NCBI GenBank assembly: GCA_016931955.1
Contig: JAFGDV010000002.1
Span: 1-64,000 of the forward strand
Source of the DNA: Candidatus Altarchaeota archaeon
GTDB lineage: Archaea; Altiarchaeota; Altiarchaeia; IMC4; QMZM01
Direction of reading: 5' to 3'
Length of the DNA stretch: 64,000 bases
Shown here: one piece after another, positions 43,434 to 52,692 of the stretch
Numbering within the stretch: position 1 is the first letter of the stretch
How the letters are laid out: every line of letters starts with the position of its first letter
The notes under the pieces: model-generated
Seen by the model: only the letters and a program-made list of their open reading frames with translations
Databases searched by the model: none
Told to the model about the DNA's origin: nothing
Program-made: the position numbers and the translations under genes

Positions 43434-43709
43434 TCGTCTATTCTCGATCTTGAGTACGTATCCTAACTTCATCGCCTCCTCTACTAGGAATTGATCAACG
43501 TCCATCGAGTAGGTTTTCGCTATGAGTATGTTGTTGAAGTAATAGAAGTTGTGCCCTTTCTCCGCAGTTGAAGGGGATGATAGTATCCCAAATACTATGT
43601 CGTTGTTTGGGAACTCATAGCGTGCTGTTTTCCCGTATTCCCCATCCCTCACGTGGCGTATCACCCTAACAACCGTCTTAGGTTTGACTATCCTATCCCC
43701 TTCGGCCAT
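43425..43709 (-). CDS. Hypothetical protein, 94 residues
   Basis: A small basic/aromatic protein (TARYEFPNNDIVFGILSS, then HNFYYFNNILIAKTY) with no motif I recognise. It starts one base after the apgM stop and is likely translated from the same message. Real by context and by its tight spacing. Confidence 0.6.
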   Translation of the reverse strand: MAEGDRIVKPKTVVRVIRHVRDGEYGKTARYEFPNNDIVFGILSSPSTAEKGHNFYYFNNILIAKTYSMDVDQFLVEEAMKLGYVLKIENRRLT

Positions 43710-43710
43710 T

Positions 43711-44919
43711 TTATGCCCCCAACAATAGTTTCATGAATTCCTCCCCCTCCTTAAGACCGAAAAGACCCTTTGCTGCTGATCTTTCGTCATATGAGTTCAC
43801 TTCATCCCCTGAGCTATCTGTTGAGTATATTGTGAATGGTACTGGGTCGCTTATGTGTGTTCTCTCCTTTATTGGGGTCGCATGATCAGCTAATACAGCG
43901 ATCTTGAATTCCTTATCCTTTAATGAATTAAGGAGTCTGCCTATAAGTCTTGAATCAAGGTCCTCGATTGCCTTTATCTTCTTTTCAAGGCTGCCTTCAT
44001 GTGATGCTTCATCCGGCGCTTCCACGTGTATGTAAACAAGGTCTTTTTTCTTCAGTGCAGATAATGCCGCATCCGCCTTCCCTTCATAGTTCGTGTCCAA
44101 GTAGCCGGTAGCCCCCGGAACATTTATTACCTCAAGGCCGATGTAGACCCCTAAGCCCTTTAGTAGGTCCACTGCAGATATCATGGCGCCTTGTTTGCCG
44201 AATCTTTCGTTGAATTTCGGCAGGTTCAGTCTTCTGCCCGCCCCCCAGAGCCACAGCATGTTTGCCATTGGTTTTCCTTCCTTCTTTCTCATGAGGTTTA
44301 TGGGGTGTTCCTCCAGTACCCTCTTTGATTTTATTATGATATTATTTAACATTTCTGCCGTTTCATGCGCGGAATCATTCAGGGGCCTGACCAGATTTTT
44401 TTCAACCTCTCGATCGATCACGTCATGAGGCGGCTTACATGATATGTCTTCAGAATACCTACTCGATCTTAGAACAAGGATGTTGCGATAACTAACCCCA
44501 CTATAGAACTCTATCTCAGGTGAGCCAAACTCCTCTCCAACAGCCCCCATCAGCTCACGAGCTTCCCCTGTAGTTATATGACCCCCACTATAATCCCTAA
44601 GGATTCCATCCTCCACAGTAACCAGATTACACCTAAATGCTATATCCTGGACTCCCAACCGTATGCCCTGGCTTGCGGCTTCCAGAGGCCCCCTGCCACC
44701 CGTATGATATTTCCTCGGATCATAGCCAAGAATGGAGAGATTAGCTACATCACTGCTAAGGGGCATGCCCTTGAATAGGGTCCTCAATAGTCCAGAACAT
44801 CCCATCTCTGCAATGTGGTCCATGTTGGGCTTTCTTGCAACCATTAAGGGTGTTTTACCACCTAACTCCTCTATTGGACGATCCGCCATACCGTCCCCAA
44901 CGACGACAATATACTTCAT
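43711..44919 (-). CDS. apgM: Archaeal 2,3-bisphosphoglycerate-independent phosphoglycerate mutase
   Basis: A 402-residue metalloenzyme interconverting 3- and 2-phosphoglycerate. N-terminal VVGDGMADRPIEELGGKTPL, the Ser nucleophile in SSDVANLSILGYDP, and the C-terminal VLADHATPIKERTHISDPVPF metal site. Length is typical for ApgM. With PEP carboxykinase it serves glycolysis or gluconeogenesis. Confidence 0.93.
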   Translation of the reverse strand: MKYIVVVGDGMADRPIEELGGKTPLMVARKPNMDHIAEMGCSGLLRTLFKGMPLSSDVANLSILGYDPRKYHTGGRGPLEAASQGIRLGVQDIAFRCNLVTVEDGILRDYSGGHITTGEARELMGAVGEEFGSPEIEFYSGVSYRNILVLRSSRYSEDISCKPPHDVIDREVEKNLVRPLNDSAHETAEMLNNIIIKSKRVLEEHPINLMRKKEGKPMANMLWLWGAGRRLNLPKFNERFGKQGAMISAVDLLKGLGVYIGLEVINVPGATGYLDTNYEGKADAALSALKKKDLVYIHVEAPDEASHEGSLEKKIKAIEDLDSRLIGRLLNSLKDKEFKIAVLADHATPIKERTHISDPVPFTIYSTDSSGDEVNSYDERSAAKGLFGLKEGEEFMKLLLGA

Positions 44920-44961
44920 TTTATACTTTTAATTATGTTTTCACCTTAATAATTACTTAAC

Positions 44962-45426
44962 ATGCTCTCAGAGAAACTATCCATAAGAGCGTTCAAGGAA
45001 GACGATGCAAGACAGGTTGTGAGGCTTCACCACGAATCCTCGGAGAGATTTGAGGAATTAGAGATAACTGAGGACTTCATAAACAGCATCGCTCAGAGAA
45101 GTGACTTCAAATTTTTTGTCGCAGGCGATGGCGAAGAGGTCACAGGCTTCATAGGGCTTCTGTTTCATGTCAACGTTGGACGGGCGGAGGTAGGCCCAAT
45201 ATGCGTAAATCCACTGCATAGGAGGAGGGGCATAGGCACAAAGCTTCTGGACTACACTACCAACTTCCTAAAGCAAGCGGGTGTAAAGAGGATAATAGCC
45301 AAGGTGAAACTCAATAACGAAGAAGCTATCGACTTCTTCAAAGCCAACGGCTTCGTCGAGGAGGGACACTTCAAGGAATACACAGTCAAAGGCGAGGATG
45401 TGGTCCAGTTGAGAAGGTTCATCTGA
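44962..45426 (+). CDS. GNAT-family N-acetyltransferase
   Basis: A 154-residue protein of the GNAT fold. The acetyl-CoA-binding motif is visible (VNPLHRRRGIGTKLLDYTTN), followed by AKVKLNNEEAIDFFKANGF. The acceptor is unknown; RimI-like protein acetylation is one option. Confidence 0.88.
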   Translation: MLSEKLSIRAFKEDDARQVVRLHHESSERFEELEITEDFINSIAQRSDFKFFVAGDGEEVTGFIGLLFHVNVGRAEVGPICVNPLHRRRGIGTKLLDYTTNFLKQAGVKRIIAKVKLNNEEAIDFFKANGFVEEGHFKEYTVKGEDVVQLRRFI

Positions 45427-45442
45427 TGTCTGAGTATTATGT

Positions 45443-45510
45443 TATACTTTTAAATCCCAGATACACATAATTTTACTATACTTTTTTAATCAAAGACACT
45501 CATAATTATA
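45443..45510 (+). repeat. Imperfect 34-bp direct repeat in a promoter region
   Basis: Two copies starting TATACTTTT at 45443 and 45477 share about three quarters of their bases and both run into an ACACATAAT-like end. Each copy carries an AT-rich TATA-like stretch, so it may be a doubled promoter for the following surface-protein gene. Confidence 0.5.
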
Positions 45511-45536
45511 ATTATTGCTTACTAGTGACGATTACG

Positions 45537-47570
45537 ATGATTAAGCGGTTCACCCACATATCCCTGATCTTGCTCTTGCTAGCTTCTATAGCATCGGCAG
45601 CGTATATAGACGAGATAGAAACAAAACCAAAGGACATCGATCCTAATGGAGAATTCACCATCAAGGTGTATCTTGGGGGGGAAACCTGCGGTATTCAGAT
45701 GAAGATCTACGTAGACGACAAATTATTCTCCTCAAAGAACATCGGCTGTGAGAACGATGAGGTGGAGACGAACGAGTGGGATCTGAGCAAAGACATCCTG
45801 GAATGCGGAGTCCACAAGCTGCAGGTTGATCTGATCGACAGCGGATCCCTTATTCAGACAAAAAAAGTCGACCTGAACATAGGGAATGCTCCACAGATTA
45901 CGATAAGCCCAAAGGAGCCAATCCCCAACGCTGAAACAACGATAACCTTCAAGGACAGGGAAACAGGAAAGCTTTTGAGCGACATTGACGTCAGGATATT
46001 CAATATAAGAGATGGAGCCTCATCCGCCAAAGAATACTCAACAAACAATAAGGGCGAGATAAAATTCATATCAGATAGTGTCGGTGATTTCAGGCTCACT
46101 GTCGAAGACCCAAAGTACTGCGGAACCCTTGACTTCTGGATTAGAAAAACCATGCCATTTGCAGGCCCATTCCCCGAGGACCCGGTAGTCGGTGAAAGGA
46201 TAGGTGTCGCGGTCCCAGCTGGCGTCGGCGTAAAGTACATCGACTCCGAGGGCAACGTTTACCCCCTGAGAAACCTTGGTGGGGGGGTTAACCTCACCAT
46301 CAACGAGGCGGGCGATTACACGCTCATCGCGGGGGATGTGGGCATCATATACTGGAGGGTGGTGAAGAACTTCACCGTCTCCGATAAATCACGGATGAGT
46401 GCGAAGATTGAACCAGAAAAGGCAGTAACGAACAAGGTGGTTTTACTAACAGTAACAACTCGGGGAGAGCCCATATCCAACACACCAGTTAAGATAACAA
46501 AGCCCATAGGCGGCTCTGAAACATTAGAGACGAATGCCAATGGCGAGATAAGGTTCACTCCTGAAACCGTGGGTACATACCACTATAAGGTAGAGAAACA
46601 ACGCTATGAAACCCTTGAAGGGGACGTATCTGCTAATAACGCCTTCACTGTAGAGATAACGCCATATGAACCAACTGCAGACGAGGACATAACATTGAAT
46701 GTCACAAACCAATTGGGTAACAGGGTAGATAACGCGATGGTTTATATCGAAGACTCCTCAGGTATTGTTGTAACCGAGAGAACAGGCTTTGATGGCTCTT
46801 TTAAATTCAGGCTATCTGACCCCAGGGAGTACACGATTAGGGTACAGAAGGAAGGCTTCTGGGATCTTGAGGATAGGATAAGGGTCTATGGAGTAATATC
46901 AATCAAGCTGTGTCCAAATGAAATGGAGATAGGCGATGAAATGCGTATATCAATAACGGACAATGAGGGTATGGAGACCCCAGCAGGGATAACGGTGACC
47001 AAGCCAGACGGCAGAACAGAGACCATAAGGAATACCACGTATAAGCCGGCAAGGGTTGGCGTGTACACAATAGAAGCCTCGAAAACAGATTACAGAACAG
47101 TCTCGGCAGAACTGACCGTCAACCCGCACCCCATAGAGGTCACGCCCACCATAGTAGACAACAACATCATCGTAGTTTTAGAAAGCCACGATAAGCCTGT
47201 TTCAGGACTTACGGTCTTGATCACCACACCCAATGGTGAGGTGCAGGCTTTGACGGACGAAAACGGAATCGTTAAAGCGCCGGTGAACAAGGAGGGCAAC
47301 CTCACCATCAGCGTGAACAACATAGACACAAATGACGAATACGAGAATTTGATAATAAGGAGGCGAATAGCGAAACAATACGACTTCATCCTCTTGATCC
47401 TGCCAGTGTTCTTTGTAATCATCGTTACCTTCTTAACGATACTCGTAATAGAGTACTTCCACAGACAGAAAAAGAAAACAGACAAGGGAGAGGGACTATT
47501 CCATGGATCCAAGGAGACGAAAACAAGCGCCTATGGATCCAAGGAAAAGAAGACAAGCCTCCGGGGTTAG
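45537..47570 (+). CDS. Large surface protein with repeated carboxypeptidase-regulatory/Ig-like domains (paralogue 1)
   Basis: A protein of about 677 residues: signal peptide (LILLLLASIASA), several beta-sandwich modules built on a pattern of an acidic turn, a hydrophobic strand and a GxYTIxAxKxGY-type ending, one membrane helix (about 630-655) and a basic cytoplasmic tail. This suits a C-terminally anchored cell-surface or adhesion protein. In-frame GTG 45525 is an alternative start. The tail contains a 10-residue tandem duplication. It lies next to a longer paralogue. Confidence 0.72.
   Translation: MIKRFTHISLILLLLASIASAAYIDEIETKPKDIDPNGEFTIKVYLGGETCGIQMKIYVDDKLFSSKNIGCENDEVETNEWDLSKDILECGVHKLQVDLIDSGSLIQTKKVDLNIGNAPQITISPKEPIPNAETTITFKDRETGKLLSDIDVRIFNIRDGASSAKEYSTNNKGEIKFISDSVGDFRLTVEDPKYCGTLDFWIRKTMPFAGPFPEDPVVGERIGVAVPAGVGVKYIDSEGNVYPLRNLGGGVNLTINEAGDYTLIAGDVGIIYWRVVKNFTVSDKSRMSAKIEPEKAVTNKVVLLTVTTRGEPISNTPVKITKPIGGSETLETNANGEIRFTPETVGTYHYKVEKQRYETLEGDVSANNAFTVEITPYEPTADEDITLNVTNQLGNRVDNAMVYIEDSSGIVVTERTGFDGSFKFRLSDPREYTIRVQKEGFWDLEDRIRVYGVISIKLCPNEMEIGDEMRISITDNEGMETPAGITVTKPDGRTETIRNTTYKPARVGVYTIEASKTDYRTVSAELTVNPHPIEVTPTIVDNNIIVVLESHDKPVSGLTVLITTPNGEVQALTDENGIVKAPVNKEGNLTISVNNIDTNDEYENLIIRRRIAKQYDFILLILPVFFVIIVTFLTILVIEYFHRQKKKTDKGEGLFHGSKETKTSAYGSKEKKTSLRG
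47503..47562 (+). repeat. 30-bp tandem duplication in the cytoplasmic tail of the surface protein
   Basis: ATGGATCCAAGGA recurs at 47503 and 47533, an offset of 30 bp or ten codons, giving HGSKETKTSA then YGSKEKKTSL. The duplication is in frame. Confidence 0.75.
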
Positions 47571-47614
47571 GGAGTAGATATTTATATCCATCTAACACAT
47601 AATCTTAGTGTAAG

Positions 47615-49762
47615 ATGAAGCCCATTATTTCTCATATCCTGTGGATCGGCATTTTTACATTACTTGTCTGGGGATTTCTCGCACCCCTGGTTGATGCTGC
47701 CTTTGATATTGGTATGGACATAGAATTAAGCGATACCGAGATCGACGCAGGCGATTCATTCAATGTCCGGATAAACATCACCAACAAAGACGATGAGGAT
47801 ATAGAAACATCAGATGACATACGGATAACGATCGAGGCCGATGGTGATGTAGTCCACTATGATATAGAGAACAGGAACATACCAGAGAATACATCAGAGA
47901 TCATAAGCATTTCATCAAGTAATTTTAAGACAGATGAGGGGGAGGATATATGGGGCGAGTCCCTCATGGGCTACGAATGTGGGAGTATCAGCTTAAAGGT
48001 GACCGTTTCAGGCGATGTTAAATCATCAAGTGATAGTGAAACCGTGAAGATCGTAGGCGATAAGCTCTACGTCGCCATGGAGCCTGAAAACCCCACCACT
48101 GGAAAAAATATAGGGGTTCAAGTCGAAGACGAAAACGGCGACCCACTTGATGACATATATGTGAGAATAGTGCGGCTTGGGGATGCAGGGTGGGATATCG
48201 ACGACGTGAAGAGGGAGAAAAAAACAGACAACGGTGAGGCAACATTCGACGCTGTGGATGAGGACTTTCGGTTCAAAGACGACCCCTACGGAAAATACCA
48301 ATTGAGTGTCTGGGAGGACGGCTACTGCCTTTACAGGAAGGCCTTCGAAGTCACAAACAAGCTCAAGATAACAGAGGCTCCTGAAAACCCATATGCCGGA
48401 GATGAGATAAAGGTGAAAATCCTGGACATAAATGACAACAGAGTGGAGGGAGCAAGGGTAGCGGTAAGCGGTGTAGGCGGTTTAGTCGGCTCATACAACT
48501 CGGACAGCAGCGGTTATGCTAAATTCAAATTAGAGAGCCAAGGAAGCTATACCCTCCTCGCCTCAAAGACAGGTTATGAGGATAGTGACATTGTCTCAAT
48601 AACGGTCAAGGACAGGAGGGGTATGGACGTTAGGATTGATCCAATAAAGCAAGCGATAGGGCAGGATGTTTCAATAACGATAACCTCTGGGGGGAATCCC
48701 ATAGAAAACGCCGAGGTCATGATAGAGAAACCCGACGGCTCAAAGGACACCCTGTCAACATCCTCAACAGGGAAGATGGTCTACAAGCCAAGCATGTCTG
48801 GCACATATGATATAACAGTCAAAAAACAGGGCTATGAAACAACAACTTCCAGTTTCATTGCTATGAATTTCTTCAATGTCTCAGTTCCAGAGAAGCTAGA
48901 GCTAAAAGATGAAGTAACCATTACAGTGAGGAACCAAGACGGCAGAAACATTGAAGGCGCTTCCGTCGAAATCGTGGGTTCGATCATCAACGGCTTGACG
49001 GATTCCGCGGGTAAATTTAGCTTCATCTTGGATAACGTAGGTGAGTACGTCTTATCGATAAAGAAAGAGGGCTACGAGGATTATAGTGAGAAGCTAACCT
49101 TTTATGGGAGCCTTACGGTGAGGGTAACCCCTGAGGTGATAGACCTGGGTGATTCAGTGGAGATAAGGGTACTGGATGAAGAAGGAAGAGAGATTGACGT
49201 AGACATGGTCATAGAGAAACCAGATGGTAGAAAGGAGAACATCAAGGGAAGCACTCATACATTAACGCCCAACTTGGCTGGATCCTACAACGTAACGGCG
49301 AACAAAAGGTATTACACACCATCAACAGCTGACTTCACGGTCAACCCCTACCAACTTGACCTTAACGTCTGGGTGAGTGGCAGTAATCTGATGATAAAGG
49401 CAACCAGGAACAATGAACCGGTTGGAAACATCAGCGTGTCTGTTCTGACACCCGACGATGACGAAATCTTCCTCAAAACTGATGAGGAGGGTGTTGCAAG
49501 GCTCAACATAAGGGAACTAAACCAGACTGGGACCTTCACCATAAGTTCTGTGGACATCAACTACGAGAAAAAAACAGTCACAAGGGAGATAACTGGTGCT
49601 GGAGAGAACCTTCTGCCACTGCTTCTGTTGATAATATTGGTCGTGGTATTGCTTATCATACTGATATCCCTTACCCTGTATATAAGCCACAAGAGCAAAA
49701 GAAGCGCCTTACCAAGTGAAAAAACAAAGAAAACAAAGGGTGGAGGCCTCGGTAGGCTCTGA
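47615..49762 (+). CDS. Large surface protein with repeated carboxypeptidase-regulatory/Ig-like domains (paralogue 2)
   Basis: A 715-residue protein with the same design as its neighbour: signal/anchor N-terminus, an acidic first domain, five or more beta modules with endings like GSYTLLASKTGYED and GTYDITVKKQGYET, a membrane helix near 670-692 and a basic tail. Corresponding segments can be aligned by eye (for instance KPDGRKENI against KPDGRTETI), so the pair arose by duplication. Function as envelope or adhesion proteins is inferred. Confidence 0.72.
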   Translation: MKPIISHILWIGIFTLLVWGFLAPLVDAAFDIGMDIELSDTEIDAGDSFNVRINITNKDDEDIETSDDIRITIEADGDVVHYDIENRNIPENTSEIISISSSNFKTDEGEDIWGESLMGYECGSISLKVTVSGDVKSSSDSETVKIVGDKLYVAMEPENPTTGKNIGVQVEDENGDPLDDIYVRIVRLGDAGWDIDDVKREKKTDNGEATFDAVDEDFRFKDDPYGKYQLSVWEDGYCLYRKAFEVTNKLKITEAPENPYAGDEIKVKILDINDNRVEGARVAVSGVGGLVGSYNSDSSGYAKFKLESQGSYTLLASKTGYEDSDIVSITVKDRRGMDVRIDPIKQAIGQDVSITITSGGNPIENAEVMIEKPDGSKDTLSTSSTGKMVYKPSMSGTYDITVKKQGYETTTSSFIAMNFFNVSVPEKLELKDEVTITVRNQDGRNIEGASVEIVGSIINGLTDSAGKFSFILDNVGEYVLSIKKEGYEDYSEKLTFYGSLTVRVTPEVIDLGDSVEIRVLDEEGREIDVDMVIEKPDGRKENIKGSTHTLTPNLAGSYNVTANKRYYTPSTADFTVNPYQLDLNVWVSGSNLMIKATRNNEPVGNISVSVLTPDDDEIFLKTDEEGVARLNIRELNQTGTFTISSVDINYEKKTVTREITGAGENLLPLLLLIILVVVLLIILISLTLYISHKSKRSALPSEKTKKTKGGGLGRL

Positions 49763-49809
49763 CCAACTTCTTCTGCTATTTATCCTCTCTAGTCCATTCT
49801 TATAACACT

Positions 49810-50862
49810 ATGATAGAAGTAAACACCAACATACTGGGCTCATTTGCTTTAAAGGGAGGGAGGATAATAAAGAAGATACTCTTCCCAAAAGACACGATAA
49901 AACTCGCAGAAAAACTTATGGAAATAGAAAACGCCGTCTGTGATGAAGAAAAAGAGCTTATCTCTTATTTGTTGGAAACTGGAACGAAATCCATAAAGCT
50001 CAGGGACCCGGACAGATTCTCCATGTATCGTGGGGATATGGATTTACTTGAAGACAAGACCCCAACCAGTTTGTTGGATATCGCATCAGAGCTGGGGATA
50101 CCTGAGAAAGATGTTACCAAACTGCTGGATAGCGTTAATCTGGAGATAACCAAGGTAAGGATGAGGGAGATAAGCAGGGACCAGCTTATAATGCAGGCTG
50201 TCGCATCTATCGATGAATTGGAGGAATCAATAAATACACTTATAAAGAGGCTTCGTGAATGGTATTCCCTGAATTTCCCAGAACTCGATTTTTTGGTGAA
50301 AAAACATGACTTATATGCTAAGCTTGTGAGCTCTGACCTAAGAGATGCTGATGAGGGTCTAAGAAAGAGTATTGAGGAAGCTAGGAAGCAAACCCTTGGC
50401 GTGGACTTCTCCGAGGAGGACAAAAAATCAGTAAAGTACCTGTCAGATAGTATTTTAGGTCTTTACATGGCTGAACAGAACATTGAGTCATACATCGAAG
50501 AGGCTATGGGGGGTATAGCTCCGAACATGGCTGCACTGGCTGGCCCCATACTCTCCGCCAGGATTATCTCGCTTGCTGGAGGCTTAGAGAGGCTGGCTAA
50601 ACTGCCGGCGAGCACAATCCAGGTTTTGGGTGCAGAGGATTCCTTCTTTAGGTTCCTGAGGACTGGGGAGAGGCCACCCAAACATGGGGTGATATTCCAG
50701 CTCCCTGAGATAAGGTCCGCACCAAAGAAGGTCAGGGGTAAGGTATCTCGCATCTTTGCCGCTAAGATGGCCATCGCCGCTAGAACTGACTTCTTTAGGG
50801 GGGAATTTATTGGGGATAAGCTCAGGGGTGACTTTTTAGGGAAGCTAGAAAAGTTGAAATGA
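49810..50862 (+). CDS. nop5: Nop5/Nop56-type C/D-box RNP core protein
   Basis: A 350-residue protein that scaffolds archaeal box C/D sRNPs for 2'-O-methylation of rRNA. It contains a helical coiled-coil region (about 110-200) and a Nop domain with the signature GPILSARIISLAGGLERLAKLPASTIQVLGAE and TGERPPKHGVIFQ in order. Normal archaeal length. The fibrillarin gene that often accompanies it is not adjacent; a PfkB kinase overlaps its 3' end instead. Confidence 0.92.
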   Translation: MIEVNTNILGSFALKGGRIIKKILFPKDTIKLAEKLMEIENAVCDEEKELISYLLETGTKSIKLRDPDRFSMYRGDMDLLEDKTPTSLLDIASELGIPEKDVTKLLDSVNLEITKVRMREISRDQLIMQAVASIDELEESINTLIKRLREWYSLNFPELDFLVKKHDLYAKLVSSDLRDADEGLRKSIEEARKQTLGVDFSEEDKKSVKYLSDSILGLYMAEQNIESYIEEAMGGIAPNMAALAGPILSARIISLAGGLERLAKLPASTIQVLGAEDSFFRFLRTGERPPKHGVIFQLPEIRSAPKKVRGKVSRIFAAKMAIAARTDFFRGEFIGDKLRGDFLGKLEKLK

Positions 50863-51764
50863 ATCCGGAGGTTACTTCATTGGGTGATGTAAACGTCGAC
50901 ATCATCACAGCGAAGTTGGAGAACATGCCTGAAAGGGATTCCCAGACTCTTGTTCCAACTATTAGATTAAGCTCTGGGGGTTGTGCTGCAAACCTCGCTA
51001 AGGCCTTGAACAGGCTCGGAACAAAGGCGAGGTTAATCGGCAAGGTGGGGGATGACTTCTTCGGTGGTTTCCTTGGGGGTGACTTGGAAGGCGTCGACCT
51101 GAGGCTTTCAGTCGGCAGTAGAACTGGCATTACTGTTGGAATCACCTTCGAAGACAATACAAGGTCTTTTATAACCTATCCGGGATCGAATTCGGAATTG
51201 GTTTATGGGGACATAGACTTTGATCTTATCGAGGGTAGATGCCTCCACATCGCGAGCTTCTTCCTCCAAGGCCTAAGGGAGAACACGAAAAAAATCCTTG
51301 ATTTCGCCCACAGCAAGGGGATGGTTACCTCATTTGACACGGGATGGGATCCACGTGGTTGGTCTTCTGGGGACCAGGAATTGGTAAGAGAAACCCTGAA
51401 ACACGTTGACTTGTTTTTCCCCAACGTAAAGGAGGGAGAAGCGATTACTGAAGCTCGGGATGAGCGGACTATTTGCGGGAGGCTTCTGGATATGGGTCCA
51501 CGGGTTGTTGCACTGAAGGCTGGGAACAGGGGGTGTTATGTAGCCAGTGAGGGTGATTTTTTCTTTGTACCCTCTTTTAGGGTTGATTCCTTAGACACTA
51601 CAGGTGCAGGGGATGTGTTTGATGCGGGTTTTGTCTATGGTTATCTCAAGGGCTGGGATCTTGAACTGATGGGTAGATTCGCGAACGCTGCTGCCGCATT
51701 AAGCACCACAGGCTATGGAACCCAAAAGTACCCGACCCTTGAGGAAGTGGGGAAACTGCTGTAA
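50859..51764 (+). CDS. PfkB-family carbohydrate/nucleoside kinase
   Basis: A 301-residue kinase of the ribokinase fold. N-terminal GDVNVDI and GGCAANLAKALNRLG; C-terminal signature DTTGAGDVFDAGFVYG with the catalytic Asp. The phosphoacceptor is unknown. It overlaps nop5 by 4 bp. Confidence 0.88.
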   Translation: MNPEVTSLGDVNVDIITAKLENMPERDSQTLVPTIRLSSGGCAANLAKALNRLGTKARLIGKVGDDFFGGFLGGDLEGVDLRLSVGSRTGITVGITFEDNTRSFITYPGSNSELVYGDIDFDLIEGRCLHIASFFLQGLRENTKKILDFAHSKGMVTSFDTGWDPRGWSSGDQELVRETLKHVDLFFPNVKEGEAITEARDERTICGRLLDMGPRVVALKAGNRGCYVASEGDFFFVPSFRVDSLDTTGAGDVFDAGFVYGYLKGWDLELMGRFANAAAALSTTGYGTQKYPTLEEVGKLL

Positions 51765-51781
51765 GCCATCAGAAAAGGTGT

Positions 51782-52447
51782 TTAGGTGAAGAGTTTGTGG
51801 ACCCATGATTTTCCTTTTTTCTCTTTTATGTTCTCTTTGGTTTTTTTGTCGATGAGTGTCAGTAGTTTTGTCGCTGAGTTTGATTCGAGTAGTATGATAA
51901 AGTTTCCTGAGACTTCTCCCTTCAGACCCTTGAATTCTACCTCAACTATGAGACCGACGTTGACCTCTCTCCGCACCCCTAGGAGGACGAAGTTTACTAT
52001 GGAGCTTGCAAAATTAAAAACCGTTACTGGTTGTGATGGATAGATCTTTATTTCTACGAAATCGGCTATTGCATTCATGAACGTTGCCGTCAGGATGCTT
52101 CCAATCTCTTCCAGGATTGAACGACCTTCCATATCCACCATATCCGTGGTCCCGACCTCCCTGCCCTCTAGTGTGTCTATGAATATGAGGGCTGTTTTCC
52201 GCGGGAATATCAGGATGGTTGTACCAGAGATATCCCCCAGAACCCGTGAGTATACGCCTACAGACAGGACGTTATTTTTGCCGAAGTATTTTGGTATCTG
52301 GCTTATGGGTATGAGGCTTAGTTTAGTGAGCCTAACATTGACTCTCTCATCTATCATCTTTGAGAGAGCTGTGCTTGAATGCCACATCGCTATTGCTATA
52401 ACCTCTTTTAGAGCATCCTTCGCTAGTTCGGTTAAGTTAAGTGTCAC
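51782..52447 (-). CDS. CheC-like protein with no intact phosphatase site
   Basis: A 221-residue CheC-family protein. CheC enzymes dephosphorylate CheY through E-x-x-N motifs in two pseudo-symmetric halves. Here the first half reads EVIA (Asn to Ala) and the second EIGS (Asn to Ser), although the spacing to the conserved Pro is kept. It is therefore probably not a phosphatase and may instead bind CheD or CheY. It lies beyond the cheW terminator and probably has its own promoter. Confidence 0.82.
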   Translation of the reverse strand: MTLNLTELAKDALKEVIAIAMWHSSTALSKMIDERVNVRLTKLSLIPISQIPKYFGKNNVLSVGVYSRVLGDISGTTILIFPRKTALIFIDTLEGREVGTTDMVDMEGRSILEEIGSILTATFMNAIADFVEIKIYPSQPVTVFNFASSIVNFVLLGVRREVNVGLIVEVEFKGLKGEVSGNFIILLESNSATKLLTLIDKKTKENIKEKKGKSWVHKLFT

Positions 52448-52648
52448 TTTTGATATTCCCGTTAAATATAAAGGGTTGCATTCATATTAAAACTTGATGC
52501 AGTTTAAACCGGTCTGGTCTGATTCCATGGGGAGCCTGATTACAGGAAAAAAAAGTCGCTAGGGTTTATGACGCAACGAGAGATAGGAAGAAAGAAATCG
52601 TCACTTTCGCTGAGTGCTTGGGGAAGAAACCTATTCTAGGAGAATGTT

Positions 52649-52692
52649 AAAAAAGGATGGATTCTCCATTCGATCAATGGAGAATGTATCCT
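52649..52692 (-). terminator. Hairpin plus T6 terminator after cheW (minus strand)
   Basis: ATTCTCCATT (52661-52670) pairs perfectly with AATGGAGAAT (52676-52685) across a 5-nt loop. An outer AGGAT/ATCCT extension comes after a 2-nt internal mismatch. Six T residues follow on the minus strand (A tract 52649-52654). The rest of the 52448-52648 gap holds no convincing gene. Confidence 0.72.

Noticed and set aside
52540-52647. Open frame reading VYDATRDRKKEIVTFAEC between cheC and cheW
   Set aside because: No start codon or ribosome-binding site, only about 35 codons, and no recognisable family; probably chance or an old remnant.
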